Assembly (NCBI GenBank): GCA_031279155.1
Contig: JAITJB010000013.1
Span: forward strand, 1 to 23,937
Reading direction: 5' to 3'
From: Deltaproteobacteria bacterium
Lineage (GTDB): Bacteria > Desulfobacterota > Desulfarculia > Adiutricales > Adiutricaceae
DNA: 23,937 nucleotides
Positions 15,660-23,899 of this stretch are shown in pieces (positions within the stretch are counted from its first letter, which is position 1; every line of letters starts with the position of its first letter). A model generated the notes under the pieces. The model worked only from the letters and a program-made list of their open reading frames with translations. It was not told the origin of the DNA and did no database searches. Made by a program: the position numbers and the translations under genes.

Positions 15660-17693
15660 GTGCTGGTTGAGTTTTTAGAGGGTGGGGCCTTTGTCTGCGG
15701 TTGGGTGCTCGATACCGAGGGCTCTAAAAGGCGCTTGGAAATTAGGTTGCCTGGCGGTAAGATTGTTTACGTTAACCCCAACCGGCTCTTGGGCCAAAGC
15801 TTTGAAGCTGATATCAGTGGTAATAGCGCTATCGATGAGCTCTTAACTAAGACCGATAAACGCCGCGCCCAATTGGCCTCGTCAGTCGATCTCAAAGACT
15901 TATGGGAGAGCTTAGAGGGCGAGGGCCCGGAGTTTGATTACGATCTACTAGCCGGGCTATATTTTGGCCGTAATAGCGATCCTGACGACATCAGCGCCAT
16001 GATAAGAGCCATCTATACCGATGGTCTCTGGTTTGAGTTTTCCCCGCAAACAACCAAAAGGCGAGAAATAGATCAGATTGAGCGGGTAAAAACTATTAGG
16101 GAGCGCGAGCTCAATAAAAAAATTTTTAAGGAAAACGCTTCAATCTGGTTAGCTGAGGCCACTAGCGGTAAAGTTGCGCCCGAGCCCGAAGAAGCCCAGA
16201 CCGTTAGAGACTTACTACTCGAACTGATGCTCCATGGCGATGAGGCCGCCTCAGCCAATCAAACCAAAGAGCTCCTCAAAATGGCTTCTCTTTCCGGGGA
16301 CGCCAACGGGGCCTTTACGGCTTTGGTTGCAATAGGCGATATTAGCTCTCATGAAAACGTGCCCTTACTTAGGCTTGGCATGCCGCTGGAATTTACCGAT
16401 GATGTTCTAAAAGATACGACCGAATTATTTACCGCCTTCACTAAAGCCGATGGAACTTTTAATGACGCAAAAGACCGAACGGATCTGACCGAACTCTATA
16501 CCGTAACCGTTGATTCTCCGGGGGCTAAGGAATATGACGACGCCTTGAGCTTAGAGTGCCATAACGACGGCTCAAAAACCCTTTGGATCCACATCGCCGA
16601 TGTGGCCGCAGCCGTTCCGCCGGGGACGATAACCGACAATTTTGCCTCGCAAAGGCCGGCCTCAATTTATCTCCCTGACGCCCGCTACCCGATGCTACCG
16701 GAAATCATCACCGAGAACTTATTGTCACTTAAAAAAGGCTCGGTAAGACCGGCCTTCACCCTCAAAGTCTGTTTTGATTCTGGCTTAAATATTACCTCTT
16801 CTTTATTTATGCCCAGTAAAATCTTAGTAGACCAACAGGTTTCCTTTCAAGAGGCCGAAGATGAGCTCGATAAGGATAATGAGAGCGAGCTAACAAAACT
16901 TTACAGTCTATCCCAAGATCTCTTAGCCGATAGGCTAGCTAAAGGCGGAAGAAATCTTAGGCTTCCTAGGGTTAATGTGCGCTTAAACCCCGACGGCACG
17001 CCAGAAGTTTACTTAGTTGATTCTGAAACTCGTAGCGGCCTGATGGTTGAAGAGATGATGATCTTAGCTAACCATTTTGCGGCTAAAACCTTAGCTGAGG
17101 CCGGCTATCCCTGTCCCTTCCGCTACCAAGGCGTATCCCAAAATTGCCCATGGGAAGTTAAAGAGCCGGCCAGCCCTAGGATGTTACTGGCCGCCGACTT
17201 AGCCTCGCGTAGGTTTACCGGCTTAGGCGGCGTAAGTTTAGAGCCCTATGTCCACCACGGTATTGGGCTTGGGCTTTATACCTCATTTACCTCGCCCATG
17301 AGGCGATACCTGGACTTATTGGTCGCCCGGCAGCTACGGGCTTTGTCACTGGCTAGCCCTCCGGTCTATGATTCCACCGAACTTATGACTAGGGCCTTAA
17401 ACTTTGATGAAGACTATCGGCAAATAAAAAAGGTCCAATTTGGTCGGCATAGATACTGGCTCTTAAGTCTTTTAGCAAGCCGCGTGGGAGCGGAATTTGT
17501 GGCCCTAGTTTTTAACCGCCGAGGCCGCAAGGGGCGAATTTGCTTAACAGACTACATGCTTGAATCTGAGCTCACCTATTTGCCGCAAGATATTGGCCCT
17601 GGTCAGGACGTGGTGGTTAAGCTAGTCAGATGCCAGCCCCAATTTATCGATCGCCCGGAAGCGCTTTTATTTGAGTATATTAGGCAAGTTTGA
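15660..17693 (+). CDS. RNB-domain ribonuclease (RNase II/R family)
   Basis: Processive 3'-5' exoribonuclease of the RNase II superfamily, cytoplasmic. The N-terminal 50 residues (LVEFLEGGAFVCGWVLD, RLPGGKIVYVNPNRLLG) look like the small beta-barrel found in bacterial RNB proteins distinct from E. coli rnb/rnr. A helical linker follows. The RNB domain spans about 275-600: VDSPGAKEYDDALSLE (285-300), WIHIADVAAAVPPGT, GLMVEEMMILANHFAA, and YTSFTSPMRRYLDLLVARQL, the conserved RNA-end contact. Aligned with E. coli RNase II D201/D207/D209/D210, the residues are D285, E291, D293 and D294, so the second Asp is Glu. The C-terminal part is S1/OB-like in position. AAAGGAGG overlaps the msbA stop, 5 nt before the GTG start, so it is probably the last gene of the lipid A transcript. 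Confidence 0.9.
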   Translation: MLVEFLEGGAFVCGWVLDTEGSKRRLEIRLPGGKIVYVNPNRLLGQSFEADISGNSAIDELLTKTDKRRAQLASSVDLKDLWESLEGEGPEFDYDLLAGLYFGRNSDPDDISAMIRAIYTDGLWFEFSPQTTKRREIDQIERVKTIRERELNKKIFKENASIWLAEATSGKVAPEPEEAQTVRDLLLELMLHGDEAASANQTKELLKMASLSGDANGAFTALVAIGDISSHENVPLLRLGMPLEFTDDVLKDTTELFTAFTKADGTFNDAKDRTDLTELYTVTVDSPGAKEYDDALSLECHNDGSKTLWIHIADVAAAVPPGTITDNFASQRPASIYLPDARYPMLPEIITENLLSLKKGSVRPAFTLKVCFDSGLNITSSLFMPSKILVDQQVSFQEAEDELDKDNESELTKLYSLSQDLLADRLAKGGRNLRLPRVNVRLNPDGTPEVYLVDSETRSGLMVEEMMILANHFAAKTLAEAGYPCPFRYQGVSQNCPWEVKEPASPRMLLAADLASRRFTGLGGVSLEPYVHHGIGLGLYTSFTSPMRRYLDLLVARQLRALSLASPPVYDSTELMTRALNFDEDYRQIKKVQFGRHRYWLLSLLASRVGAEFVALVFNRRGRKGRICLTDYMLESELTYLPQDIGPGQDVVVKLVRCQPQFIDRPEALLFEYIRQV

Positions 17694-17699
17694 GGCGGG

Positions 17700-18535
17700 T
17701 TTTTTCCCAGATGGCATCGCCCTCAGCTGTACTCCATTAGGCATTCAAAGACTTCACCCCTTGAGACGATGAACGTTTTCGCCCTCTTGGCTAAGTAAGA
17801 GAGCCTTACTCCGACCTTAGCAAGAGATCTTGACTCCGAAGCCCACCTAAGCGATTGCGTTTATTTATGAGAGAGCGCTTAAGGTATCGGATCAGAAATG
17901 GGGCGTCAAGGAGTTTTTAGTTTTTTCTTTTTAAGTTAGCTATGATTACCGTATTGCGCTTTGAGAGTACCCTCGTGCGCTCGACAGATTTTCTCTTTTT
18001 GGCTTTAGTTCAAACCAGGGCGCCATGGGCCTTTGGTTGAATGGAACTAGATTGACCTACCCAAAAAAATTGAATAGAATCTTGGCAGTGGACATACTAG
18101 GTTTCTTAGGCCCCACCTGCCATGAATTTCTGAGCCGCTTTAGGGAGCATAGGAGAGCTGACCAAATGACGCTTTAGCTTCGCCGCTAGCGCTTCACTAC
18201 AACTCCGCGCTCTTTTGGCGTATTCATCAGAAGTACGCTTTAGCCTCTTGGACCTATTTTCGTCTACCTAAAGGATGACTTAACGAATTATCCATCGGCT
18301 ATATCTCAGACGAATTTGCCTTTTGGGACAATGGCCAAAACCCGAACTACAAGCCCCATGAAAACAACAGCCGCACGGAAATTTATCCGTAGCGTCCTTT
18401 GGGGTTGGGCCTGGAGAATACAAACAAATTCCTCATGGCAATTAGCTAATTCGACCTGGCCTCGTTAAGGCTACGGGCGTATTATAAATTCTAGAGCTTA
18501 CGCCACGAAAGACCAACCTATAGGGAGCTCATTTA
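17700..18535 (+). pseudogene. Decayed sequence with protein-like fragments, identity unknown
   Basis: No intact gene. Plus-strand frames contain stretches with protein-like composition separated by stops. From 17962 to about 18175 the first frame reads RFSLFGFSSNQGAMGLWLNG and LILAVDIL-like residues. From 18279 to 18398 the third frame reads LNELSIGYISDEFAFWDNGQ, then NPNYKPHENNSRTEIYP, before a TAG. Near 17771-17860 a further frame gives LTPTLARDLDSEAHLSDCV. I do not recognise the family. Their order on one strand suggests a single decayed gene of about 250 codons or more. No good terminator follows the RNase gene, only a GGCGGG followed by six T at 17694-17705. Confidence 0.4.
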
Positions 18536-19522
18536 ATGGAAAAACGGATTTTAGGAAAAGACTTGGCCGTCTCGGCCATCGGGCTCGGTTGTATGGGTTT
18601 ATCCCACGCTTACGGCCTGGCAACCGAAAAGACACAAGCTTTAAAGCTGATTCGTGAGGCCGTTAACGTAGGTTATACCTTCTTTGACACGGCTGAGTGT
18701 TACATTGGTCGCTACAAAGACGGCTCTCTAAGTAACAACGAGGAGTTGGTTGGCGAAGCTCTGAAACAATATCGCGGTAAGGTAGTGATAGCCACAAAAT
18801 TTGGCGTGCGCTTGGAGCAAGATAGAATAACGCCTCCGGTCCCAGATTCCCGTCCGCACATTATACGCGCCTCGGTTGAAGGGTCCTTAAAGCGCATGGG
18901 CCTTGAGCGTATTGATCTGTACTATCAACACAGAATTGATCCACAAGTTTCCCCTCAGGAAGTGGCGGGCGTTATGAGTGATTTGATTAAAGAAGGCAAG
19001 ATAGGTCATTGGGGGGTTTCCGAAGCCGATGAGACTTACCTGCGCCGCGCCCACGCCGTCTGCCCCATCACGGCCATACAGAACCGCTACTCCATGATGG
19101 CCCGGCAGCATGAATCGCTCTTTGGAGTTCTTTTTGAGCTCGGCATTGGTTTTGTGGCCTATTCGCCGATGGCCAACGGCTTTTTGACTGCCAAGTACGA
19201 TCGAGATTGTGTCTTCGAGGCCAATATCGATTACCGAAGCGTTATGCCGCAGTTTGAGGCAACGGGAGTGGATAAAAACCAAAGATTACTAGATCTTCTT
19301 AGAAGCTTTGCCTATACGAAAAATGCCACTCCTGGTCAGATTTCCCTGGCTTGGATGCTCTGTAAAAAACCTTGGATTGTTCCCATTCCCGGAACGCGCA
19401 GTCTCTCGCGCATGAAGGAAAATGCCGTCAGCTCCGAAGTTAAGCTGACAGATGATGAAGTTAATGGTTTAGACGAGGCGCTTGATAAAGTGGGAATGTC
19501 CAAAGTTTTCGGGGTGGCCTAA
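18536..19522 (+). CDS. Aldo/keto reductase
   Basis: NADPH-dependent oxidoreductase with a TIM-barrel fold, acting on carbonyl substrates in the cytoplasm. The catalytic tetrad is visible: D51 (FFDTAE), Y56, K88 (IATKFGV) and H132 (YYQHRID). The start (MEKRILGKDLAVSAIGLGCM) and the cofactor-side motif IPGTRSLSRMKEN (for the 2'-phosphate of NADPH) resemble the AKR13/YakC-type group. A short insertion (about RYKDGSLS) lies between Y56 and NEELVGEAL. Its 328 residues are normal. GGGAG lies 8 nt before the ATG. It stands alone, with decayed sequence upstream and a 340-bp spacer downstream. The physiological substrate cannot be inferred. Confidence 0.93.
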   Translation: MEKRILGKDLAVSAIGLGCMGLSHAYGLATEKTQALKLIREAVNVGYTFFDTAECYIGRYKDGSLSNNEELVGEALKQYRGKVVIATKFGVRLEQDRITPPVPDSRPHIIRASVEGSLKRMGLERIDLYYQHRIDPQVSPQEVAGVMSDLIKEGKIGHWGVSEADETYLRRAHAVCPITAIQNRYSMMARQHESLFGVLFELGIGFVAYSPMANGFLTAKYDRDCVFEANIDYRSVMPQFEATGVDKNQRLLDLLRSFAYTKNATPGQISLAWMLCKKPWIVPIPGTRSLSRMKENAVSSEVKLTDDEVNGLDEALDKVGMSKVFGVA

Positions 19523-19686
19523 GATAAATGCATGTTAATCTCGTTAGAAGCTTTTTTTTATTCCACCCCGTTCATCTTTTTGGCCTCGCTCATGTAAAGC
19601 CTTCATAAGGTTCTTAAGCGATTTAAGAATTTTGGTCCGCGATTGTAAGCTAAGGGGGACAAAACATCGGCTTGGAAAATTAAACG

Positions 19687-19705
19687 AACCCTAGACCATA
19701 GGGTT
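19687..19705 (+). terminator. Weak hairpin, possible terminator after the aldo/keto reductase
   Basis: AACCCTA pairs with TAGGGTT around a 5-nt loop, followed by only two T before GGGG. It lies 165 bp past the reductase stop. The rest of the 19523-19868 spacer shows no gene. Confidence 0.25.
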
Positions 19706-19749
19706 TTGGGGTATTTCAAATTGTCTTGGTTAAATTGGCACTTGATCCT

Positions 19750-19776
19750 TTGACCAAAAAGGGCTATTTTTATACT
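19750..19776 (+). promoter_or_regulatory. Candidate promoter for the DUF4416 gene
   Basis: TTGACC (19750-19755) is followed after 15 bp by TATACT (19771-19776). Both hexamers match the sigma-70 consensus at five of six positions, but the spacing is short. It lies about 95 bp before the GTG start. Confidence 0.4.
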
Positions 19777-19868
19777 AACAGTATATAGGGCTTACCACCG
19801 AAAAAGTGGCGACTAGACTGTGGCCAAACTTGAAATGACCGATCCTTAAGATCGCCGTGGAGGATCGC

Positions 19869-20408
19869 GTGAGTACCATTAAACCGCCTCCGCTGATGAA
19901 GTTTTTCTTAGCTGCCTTCGGCCCTGACCCTTTAGCTTTGGATAGGGCGGTGGCCCGCTTAGCGAAGGAGTTTTCACCTAACCTAGGTCCCATTGACTTT
20001 CAAAGTCCGGATCATAAGTTTAAGGATACGGCTTACTACCAATCGGAAATGGGACCCGATTTGGTTAAGCGCTACCTATCGTGGACTAATCTCTTAGAGC
20101 CCGGGCTACTGGTTGACCTTAAGCTTCTAGCCATGGAGCTTGAAAAAAAATTAGCCGCTCCATCGGGGCGTACAGTCAACTTAGATCCCGGCTACGTGTT
20201 TGTCGGTGGTTTGGTTCTTTCGACCGGTAAATTCTCCGGTCACCGCCTCTATTTAGGCTGCGGGGTCTGGGGCGAACTGACCCTCCACTTCCATAGAGGT
20301 TCTTTTGAGGGACTGCCTTGGACCTACCCTGATTATCTGCGGCCCGAGGTGATTTCGGTTTTAGGCGCTATGCGGGCCTCTTATTTAGTTAATATCCGTA
20401 AGGTTTAA
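19869..20408 (+). CDS. DUF4416 family protein
   Basis: A cytoplasmic protein of unknown function from a family common in deltaproteobacteria and a few other anaerobic lineages, often beside yicC as here. Recognisable blocks are KFFLAAFGPDPLALDRAVA, GPIDFQSPDHKFKDTAYYQ (the PIDF...F.TDYY pattern), EMGPDLVKRYLSW, the region KLLAMELEKKLA, NLDPGYVFVGGLVLSTGKF and GLPWTYPDY near the C-terminus. I chose the GTG at 19869 because GGAGG lies 5 nt upstream; an in-frame GTG at 19857 overlaps that ribosome site. The length from there is 179 residues, normal for the family. A 173-bp gap separates it from yicC. Confidence 0.88.
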   Translation: MSTIKPPPLMKFFLAAFGPDPLALDRAVARLAKEFSPNLGPIDFQSPDHKFKDTAYYQSEMGPDLVKRYLSWTNLLEPGLLVDLKLLAMELEKKLAAPSGRTVNLDPGYVFVGGLVLSTGKFSGHRLYLGCGVWGELTLHFHRGSFEGLPWTYPDYLRPEVISVLGAMRASYLVNIRKV

Positions 20409-20581
20409 TCGTATCTTAGGTTGGTTTAACCCCTATAGCTTAGTTAAAAGCTTTTGGTTTTTGGTCAAAAAAGCCAAGCCCTTTAACTCGACAACATAAC
20501 GACGGGTAATGGCTATAAAAAGCTATTTTGGCCCAATTTCTCCCCGAGCTTTTTCTAGGGGTTTGTCAATATGGTATGTAG

Positions 20582-21469
20582 ATGATAAAAAGTATGACCG
20601 GCTTTGGTGCGGCGGCTGGTGAAGTCCAAGGTTACAATTGTCGCTTGGAGATCAAGACTTTAAACAATCGCTTCAAAGAGTTTGTAGTGCGCTCCCCCCA
20701 CGTGTTGTTCCAATTGGAGGAGCCAATAAAAAAACTTATTTCCAATTTTGTCCACCGGGGGAGGGTGGAATTGTGGGTCCAGATGGAAGCTGGTCAAGCC
20801 GCCTCTGGTCTGGTTGTTAACCTTCAGGCCGCCCGCGAGGTCCACTCTCTTCTAACTAAACTTAACCATGAGCTTGAACTGGAAGATAAGGTAACGCTCG
20901 ATCAGGTGCTCAAGTTTAACGTCATTACCGCTTCCAAGGGCTCAGGGGAGTTTGACGCCGAAGAATCCAACCTCATCCGCGACGGCATGCTAGAACTAGC
21001 TAGACGGGCCTTAGAGCAGCTAATGGCCATGCGCGAGGTTGAAGGGCGGGTATTAGCCGAAGACTTACTGGGACGCTTGACGACTTTATGTCAGTGGTTA
21101 GAGGACTTAAAAAAGCTCGCCGTAAACGCCCCCTTAGCTGCGGCTAAGCGCTACCAGGCTAGACTTGAGGAGTTAGCCGAAACCTTAATCGATCCAGCCC
21201 GTCTAGCTCAAGAGGCGGCTATTTCCGCTGAAAAAATGGACATCACCGAAGAGATGACAAGATTTGGCAGCCATATCCAGAGCTTCCACAATATTCTTGT
21301 CCAGGGCGCTGAGCCGGTTGGCCGGCGACTTGAGTTCTTGCTCCAAGAGATGGTCCGTGAAGCTAACACCATGGGAGCTAAGTCCCAATCCAAATCTATC
21401 TCTGACATGGTCTTAAATTTCAAAAGTGAATTGGAAAAGATACGGGAGCAAGTGCTTAACATAGAATGA
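20582..21469 (+). CDS. yicC: YicC family endoribonuclease
   Basis: YicC-type protein, in E. coli an endoribonuclease linked to small-RNA turnover. The invariant start IKSMTGFGAA and LEIKTLNNRFKEFVVRSP are present, as is the middle helical part (LEELAETLIDPARLAQEAAI). The C-terminal DUF1732 block follows: DITEEMTRFGSHIQSF, GRRLEFLLQEMVREANTMG and SKSISDMVLNFKSELEKIRE. Its 295 residues are standard. The ATG at 20582 is fixed by the conserved N-terminus, yet no clear Shine-Dalgarno precedes it (only GGTATGTAG). The 173-bp spacer upstream has an AT-rich stretch with TATAAA near 20515 that may be a promoter. The remA-like gene follows after 11 bp. Confidence 0.93.
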   Translation: MIKSMTGFGAAAGEVQGYNCRLEIKTLNNRFKEFVVRSPHVLFQLEEPIKKLISNFVHRGRVELWVQMEAGQAASGLVVNLQAAREVHSLLTKLNHELELEDKVTLDQVLKFNVITASKGSGEFDAEESNLIRDGMLELARRALEQLMAMREVEGRVLAEDLLGRLTTLCQWLEDLKKLAVNAPLAAAKRYQARLEELAETLIDPARLAQEAAISAEKMDITEEMTRFGSHIQSFHNILVQGAEPVGRRLEFLLQEMVREANTMGAKSQSKSISDMVLNFKSELEKIREQVLNIE

Positions 21470-21480
21470 GTTGAGATAAA

Positions 21481-21759
21481 ATGCCCACCGTTTTGATCAA
21501 CATAGGCTACAACAACGTGGTGGCTGCCGACCGCGTGGTGACCATTATTGGCCACAACGCCGCCCCGGCTAAAAGGCTGCGCGACGAGGCCAAAGAGGCC
21601 AACCGTCTTATTGACGCCTGCCAAGGTCACCGGACCCGCTCGTTGATCGTTACCACCTCCAACCATATCATCCTCACCGCCGTTGAGGTCAAAACCTTAA
21701 CTAGCCGCTTTAATTCCGCCTACCAAAAATACCATAGCCTGGTGGAGCGCCAAGCGTGA
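21481..21759 (+). CDS. RemA-like regulator (DUF370)
   Basis: A 92-residue DUF370 protein. Relatives include Bacillus RemA, a DNA-binding activator of biofilm matrix genes that forms ring-like oligomers. Conserved features are LINIGYNNVVAADRVVTII, APAKRLRDEAKEANRLIDAC, GHRTRSLIVTTSNHIILTAV and a short C-terminal helix with RF. In deltaproteobacteria this gene lies next to yicC and usually gmk; the role there is not established. GAGAT lies just before the ATG. Its stop overlaps the start of the rRNA methyltransferase gene. I leave the symbol empty because the function outside Bacillus is unproven. Confidence 0.9.
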   Translation: MPTVLINIGYNNVVAADRVVTIIGHNAAPAKRLRDEAKEANRLIDACQGHRTRSLIVTTSNHIILTAVEVKTLTSRFNSAYQKYHSLVERQA

Positions 21760-22610
21760 CCGCCTCGCCAATTAAATCTCACCCAAAGACAATCAAAAAG
21801 ACTCACAGATCAAGCGCTCTAGGGTCTAATATAGAATCAGCTAGAGAGACTGACCAAATCGAGCTCCCTAACGGCCTAGAAGCGGTCATGGGCCCAAACT
21901 GCGTCCAAGCGGCGCTATGCGCTCGCGGAGCAAAAGCTAAGGTCTTACTTGTGGCCCAAGGGCGGGAGGGAAAACCCTTAGCCGGCCAAATATCTCAAAT
22001 GATAGGTAAATTTTCCCTTCCCATCCGTTATGTCCAGCGCTCCAAGCTCGATCGCTTTGGTCCCCACCACCAGGGCCTGGTGCTTTTAATAAAGCCGGCC
22101 AAAATTATATCTTTAGATGAATTTTTAGCCGCTCTCCCTAGCGGCCCGGCGCTTATTTTAGTTCTAGATCACGTAAACGATCCCCATAACCTAGGGGCTT
22201 TGGTTAGGTCAGCGGCGGCCTTTGGGGCTAAAGCTCTAATAGCGCCTATTGATCGCAGCGCCCCTACGAGCCAGGCCGCCCGGTCAGCTTCGGCCGGGGC
22301 CTGTGAGGTGGTCCCGGTTATCCGGGTCGTCAATTTACCTAGGGCCATAGATGAGCTTAAAAAGGCTGATTTTTGGGTGGTCGGAGCCGAAGCCGAAAAG
22401 GGCGAGGTTTTGGGCGATTTTTCTTTTCCGCCTCGCTGCGCCCTGATTTTAGGCGGCGAGGATCACGGTCTTGGCCGGGAGGTAGCCAAAAGGCTCGATT
22501 ACATGGTTAACATACCGCTAATTCAAAGCGAAATCGTAAATTCCTTAAACGTCTCCAATGCCGGGGCTATTGTCATGTACGCCTATCATAATCACATTAA
22601 TAAGCGATAA
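21756..22610 (+). CDS. rlmB: SpoU-family 23S rRNA 2'-O-methyltransferase (RlmB type)
   Basis: SAM-dependent methyltransferase of the SPOUT/TrmH family; the RlmB type methylates Gm2251 in 23S rRNA. After a variable Ser/Lys-rich stretch (about 1-40), the substrate-binding domain starts at GLEAVMGPNCVQAALCARG and includes GPHHQGLVLL. The trefoil-knot catalytic domain has motif 1 LDHVNDPHNLGALVRSAAAF, motif 2 ALILGGEDHGLGREV and motif 3 IPLIQSEIVNSLNVSNAGAI. Its 284 residues fit. The GTG start overlaps the DUF370 stop (GTGA). The N-terminal extension is longer than in E. coli RlmB. Other SpoU targets (tRNA) cannot be excluded, but the N-terminal domain and motifs favour rRNA. Confidence 0.9.
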   Translation: MTASPIKSHPKTIKKTHRSSALGSNIESARETDQIELPNGLEAVMGPNCVQAALCARGAKAKVLLVAQGREGKPLAGQISQMIGKFSLPIRYVQRSKLDRFGPHHQGLVLLIKPAKIISLDEFLAALPSGPALILVLDHVNDPHNLGALVRSAAAFGAKALIAPIDRSAPTSQAARSASAGACEVVPVIRVVNLPRAIDELKKADFWVVGAEAEKGEVLGDFSFPPRCALILGGEDHGLGREVAKRLDYMVNIPLIQSEIVNSLNVSNAGAIVMYAYHNHINKR

Positions 22611-22639
22611 TATTAATATTAATTAGCATTGCTATACAG

Positions 22640-22678
22640 CATTAATAAGTAACATTAATAAATAGCATTAATAATCAA
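22640..22678. repeat. Three 13-bp AT-rich direct repeats
   Basis: CATTAATAA occurs at 22640, 22653 and 22666, exactly 13 bp apart, and once more at 22595 inside the last codons of rlmB. The 22611-22725 spacer is otherwise very AT-rich and gene-free. Confidence 0.8.
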
Positions 22679-22725
22679 GCAAAATAGCCATTAAAATATT
22701 GCTATTACCCCAAAAATGAAAAAAC

Positions 22726-22778
22726 AAGGCCATAGCCCGTCTGGCAATCTAAAAGATTGCCAGACGGGCTATGGCCTT
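22726..22778 (-). terminator. Long perfect inverted repeat, intrinsic terminator for the minus-strand pair
   Basis: Arms at 22726-22750 and 22754-22778 are exact reverse complements over 25 bp, with a 3-nt AAA loop. Read on the minus strand the stem is followed by GTTTTTTCATTTTT, the U tract of a terminator. On the plus strand no T run follows, although the stem could still stop or protect the rlmB transcript. It separates convergent genes. Confidence 0.88.
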
Positions 22779-22783
22779 ATGGA

Positions 22784-22987
22784 TTACAGCCTAGCTTTGC
22801 GGCTATTTTTGTTTTTAATCCGCCGGATGGTTCGGATTAAGGTTATCGATCCGTAAGCCACCAAGGCTAGACCAATTAGAGCCGTCATATTGGATCCAGC
22901 CTTAGTCCAGTAAGCAATGGCGACCATCAGGCTTAAGATGCCGAGTTCGGTTAAGGCTAGAGCAGTTAATATGAGGAAGATGTTCAA
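22784..22987 (-). CDS. Small two-helix membrane protein, unknown function
   Basis: A 67-residue frame with two predicted transmembrane helices (IFLILTALALTELGILSLMV and about LIGLALVAYGSITLI) and a basic C-terminus (RTIRRIKNKNSRKARL), so probably both ends are cytoplasmic. I do not recognise a family. The start is a TTG at 22987 without a clear ribosome site; an in-frame TAG lies two codons upstream, so no earlier start exists. It is 39 bp downstream of the BI-1-like gene on the same strand and directly before the strong terminator, which supports it being the last gene of that transcript. Confidence 0.6.
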   Translation of the reverse strand: MNIFLILTALALTELGILSLMVAIAYWTKAGSNMTALIGLALVAYGSITLIRTIRRIKNKNSRKARL

Positions 22988-23026
22988 GGGCTAGCTTGGA
23001 ATTCTCATGAAAAATTAGTATAATTA

Positions 23027-23773
23027 TTAGCGGCGATCGCCAAAGAGCCTAAGCAAAAACAAGAAAAGGTTGATAAAGTCTAAATAGAGCGTCATAGCCC
23101 CAAAGACGACCATCTTTTCCTGGGCCGAATCATCTTCAAAGCCGCCAGCGTAGATAACCCTCAGTTTTTGATTGTCATAGGCGGTGAGGCCGGCGAAGAT
23201 TAAAACGCCGAAAGCTGAGATAATAAAATCCATCATCGGGCTTTTGAGAAAGAAATTAACCAGCATCGTGATGATGAGGCCCACTAAACCCATGAACAAA
23301 AACGAGCCCCAAGCTTGGAGGGAGCGCTTGGTGACCAGGCCGTAGGTGGCCATGGCCCCGTAGACGATAGCCGTGGATATGAAGGCCTTAAAGACGACGT
23401 CAGAGGGGTAGATTAGTAAAACCAGGGAGATGGTCAGGCTAATGGAAGCGGCAAATAAGATAAATAGCCCCTTGATGACCGCTGAGCTGAGCTTATTGAG
23501 CATCAGGTTTATCAGCGTGCATAGCCCTAACTGAAGTCCTATGATCAAGATGATGCTGAAGGTGGGGGAGGTGCGCAAAAAGGAGATCCAACTTGAGGAG
23601 CGAGCTAAGCCCATAGCCAAGAAGGCCGTCAGCACCAAGCCGCCACACATCCAAAAATAGATTTTCTGGAAAAATAGGGCCTCGCCCGACTCAGTTACGA
23701 CCGCCGGCAGGCTTTGGCCTTGGTTAGTATTGGGTTGAGCAGATGGCCTAGGTGGATTGGTAAAGTCATTCAT
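23027..23773 (-). CDS. Bax inhibitor-1/YccA family membrane protein
   Basis: Seven-helix inner-membrane protein of the BI-1 (TMBIM, UPF0005) family; bacterial members include YccA, an FtsH modulator, and YbhL, and one is a pH-sensitive calcium leak channel. The cytoplasmic N-terminus (about 35 residues, Pro/Gln/Asn-rich) is followed by QKIYFWMCGGLVLTAFLAMG, several helices, the family block AFGVLIFAGLTAYDNQKLR and the C-terminal LDFINLFLFLLRLFG. The conserved Asp residues of the pH sensor region are present in TAYD and in LDF. Its 248 residues are normal. AGGGAGA lies upstream of the ATG. It is transcribed with the small membrane gene. Confidence 0.92.
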   Translation of the reverse strand: MNDFTNPPRPSAQPNTNQGQSLPAVVTESGEALFFQKIYFWMCGGLVLTAFLAMGLARSSSWISFLRTSPTFSIILIIGLQLGLCTLINLMLNKLSSAVIKGLFILFAASISLTISLVLLIYPSDVVFKAFISTAIVYGAMATYGLVTKRSLQAWGSFLFMGLVGLIITMLVNFFLKSPMMDFIISAFGVLIFAGLTAYDNQKLRVIYAGGFEDDSAQEKMVVFGAMTLYLDFINLFLFLLRLFGDRR

Positions 23774-23899
23774 GTGATTTATCTCCCTTTTTGACTGAAG
23801 GTTATAACTGTTTGCCCGAGCAAGCCATTAGAATTTCTAGGAATCCGGCTCAAAACTCAGGTAGTAAAGGCGAAAACGATTCATGGCTACCTAAACCAT

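Noticed and set aside
18887..19282. 131-codon minus-strand frame opposite the aldo/keto reductase
   Set aside because: The plus strand encodes a full reductase with its catalytic residues; the antisense frame has no recognisable features.
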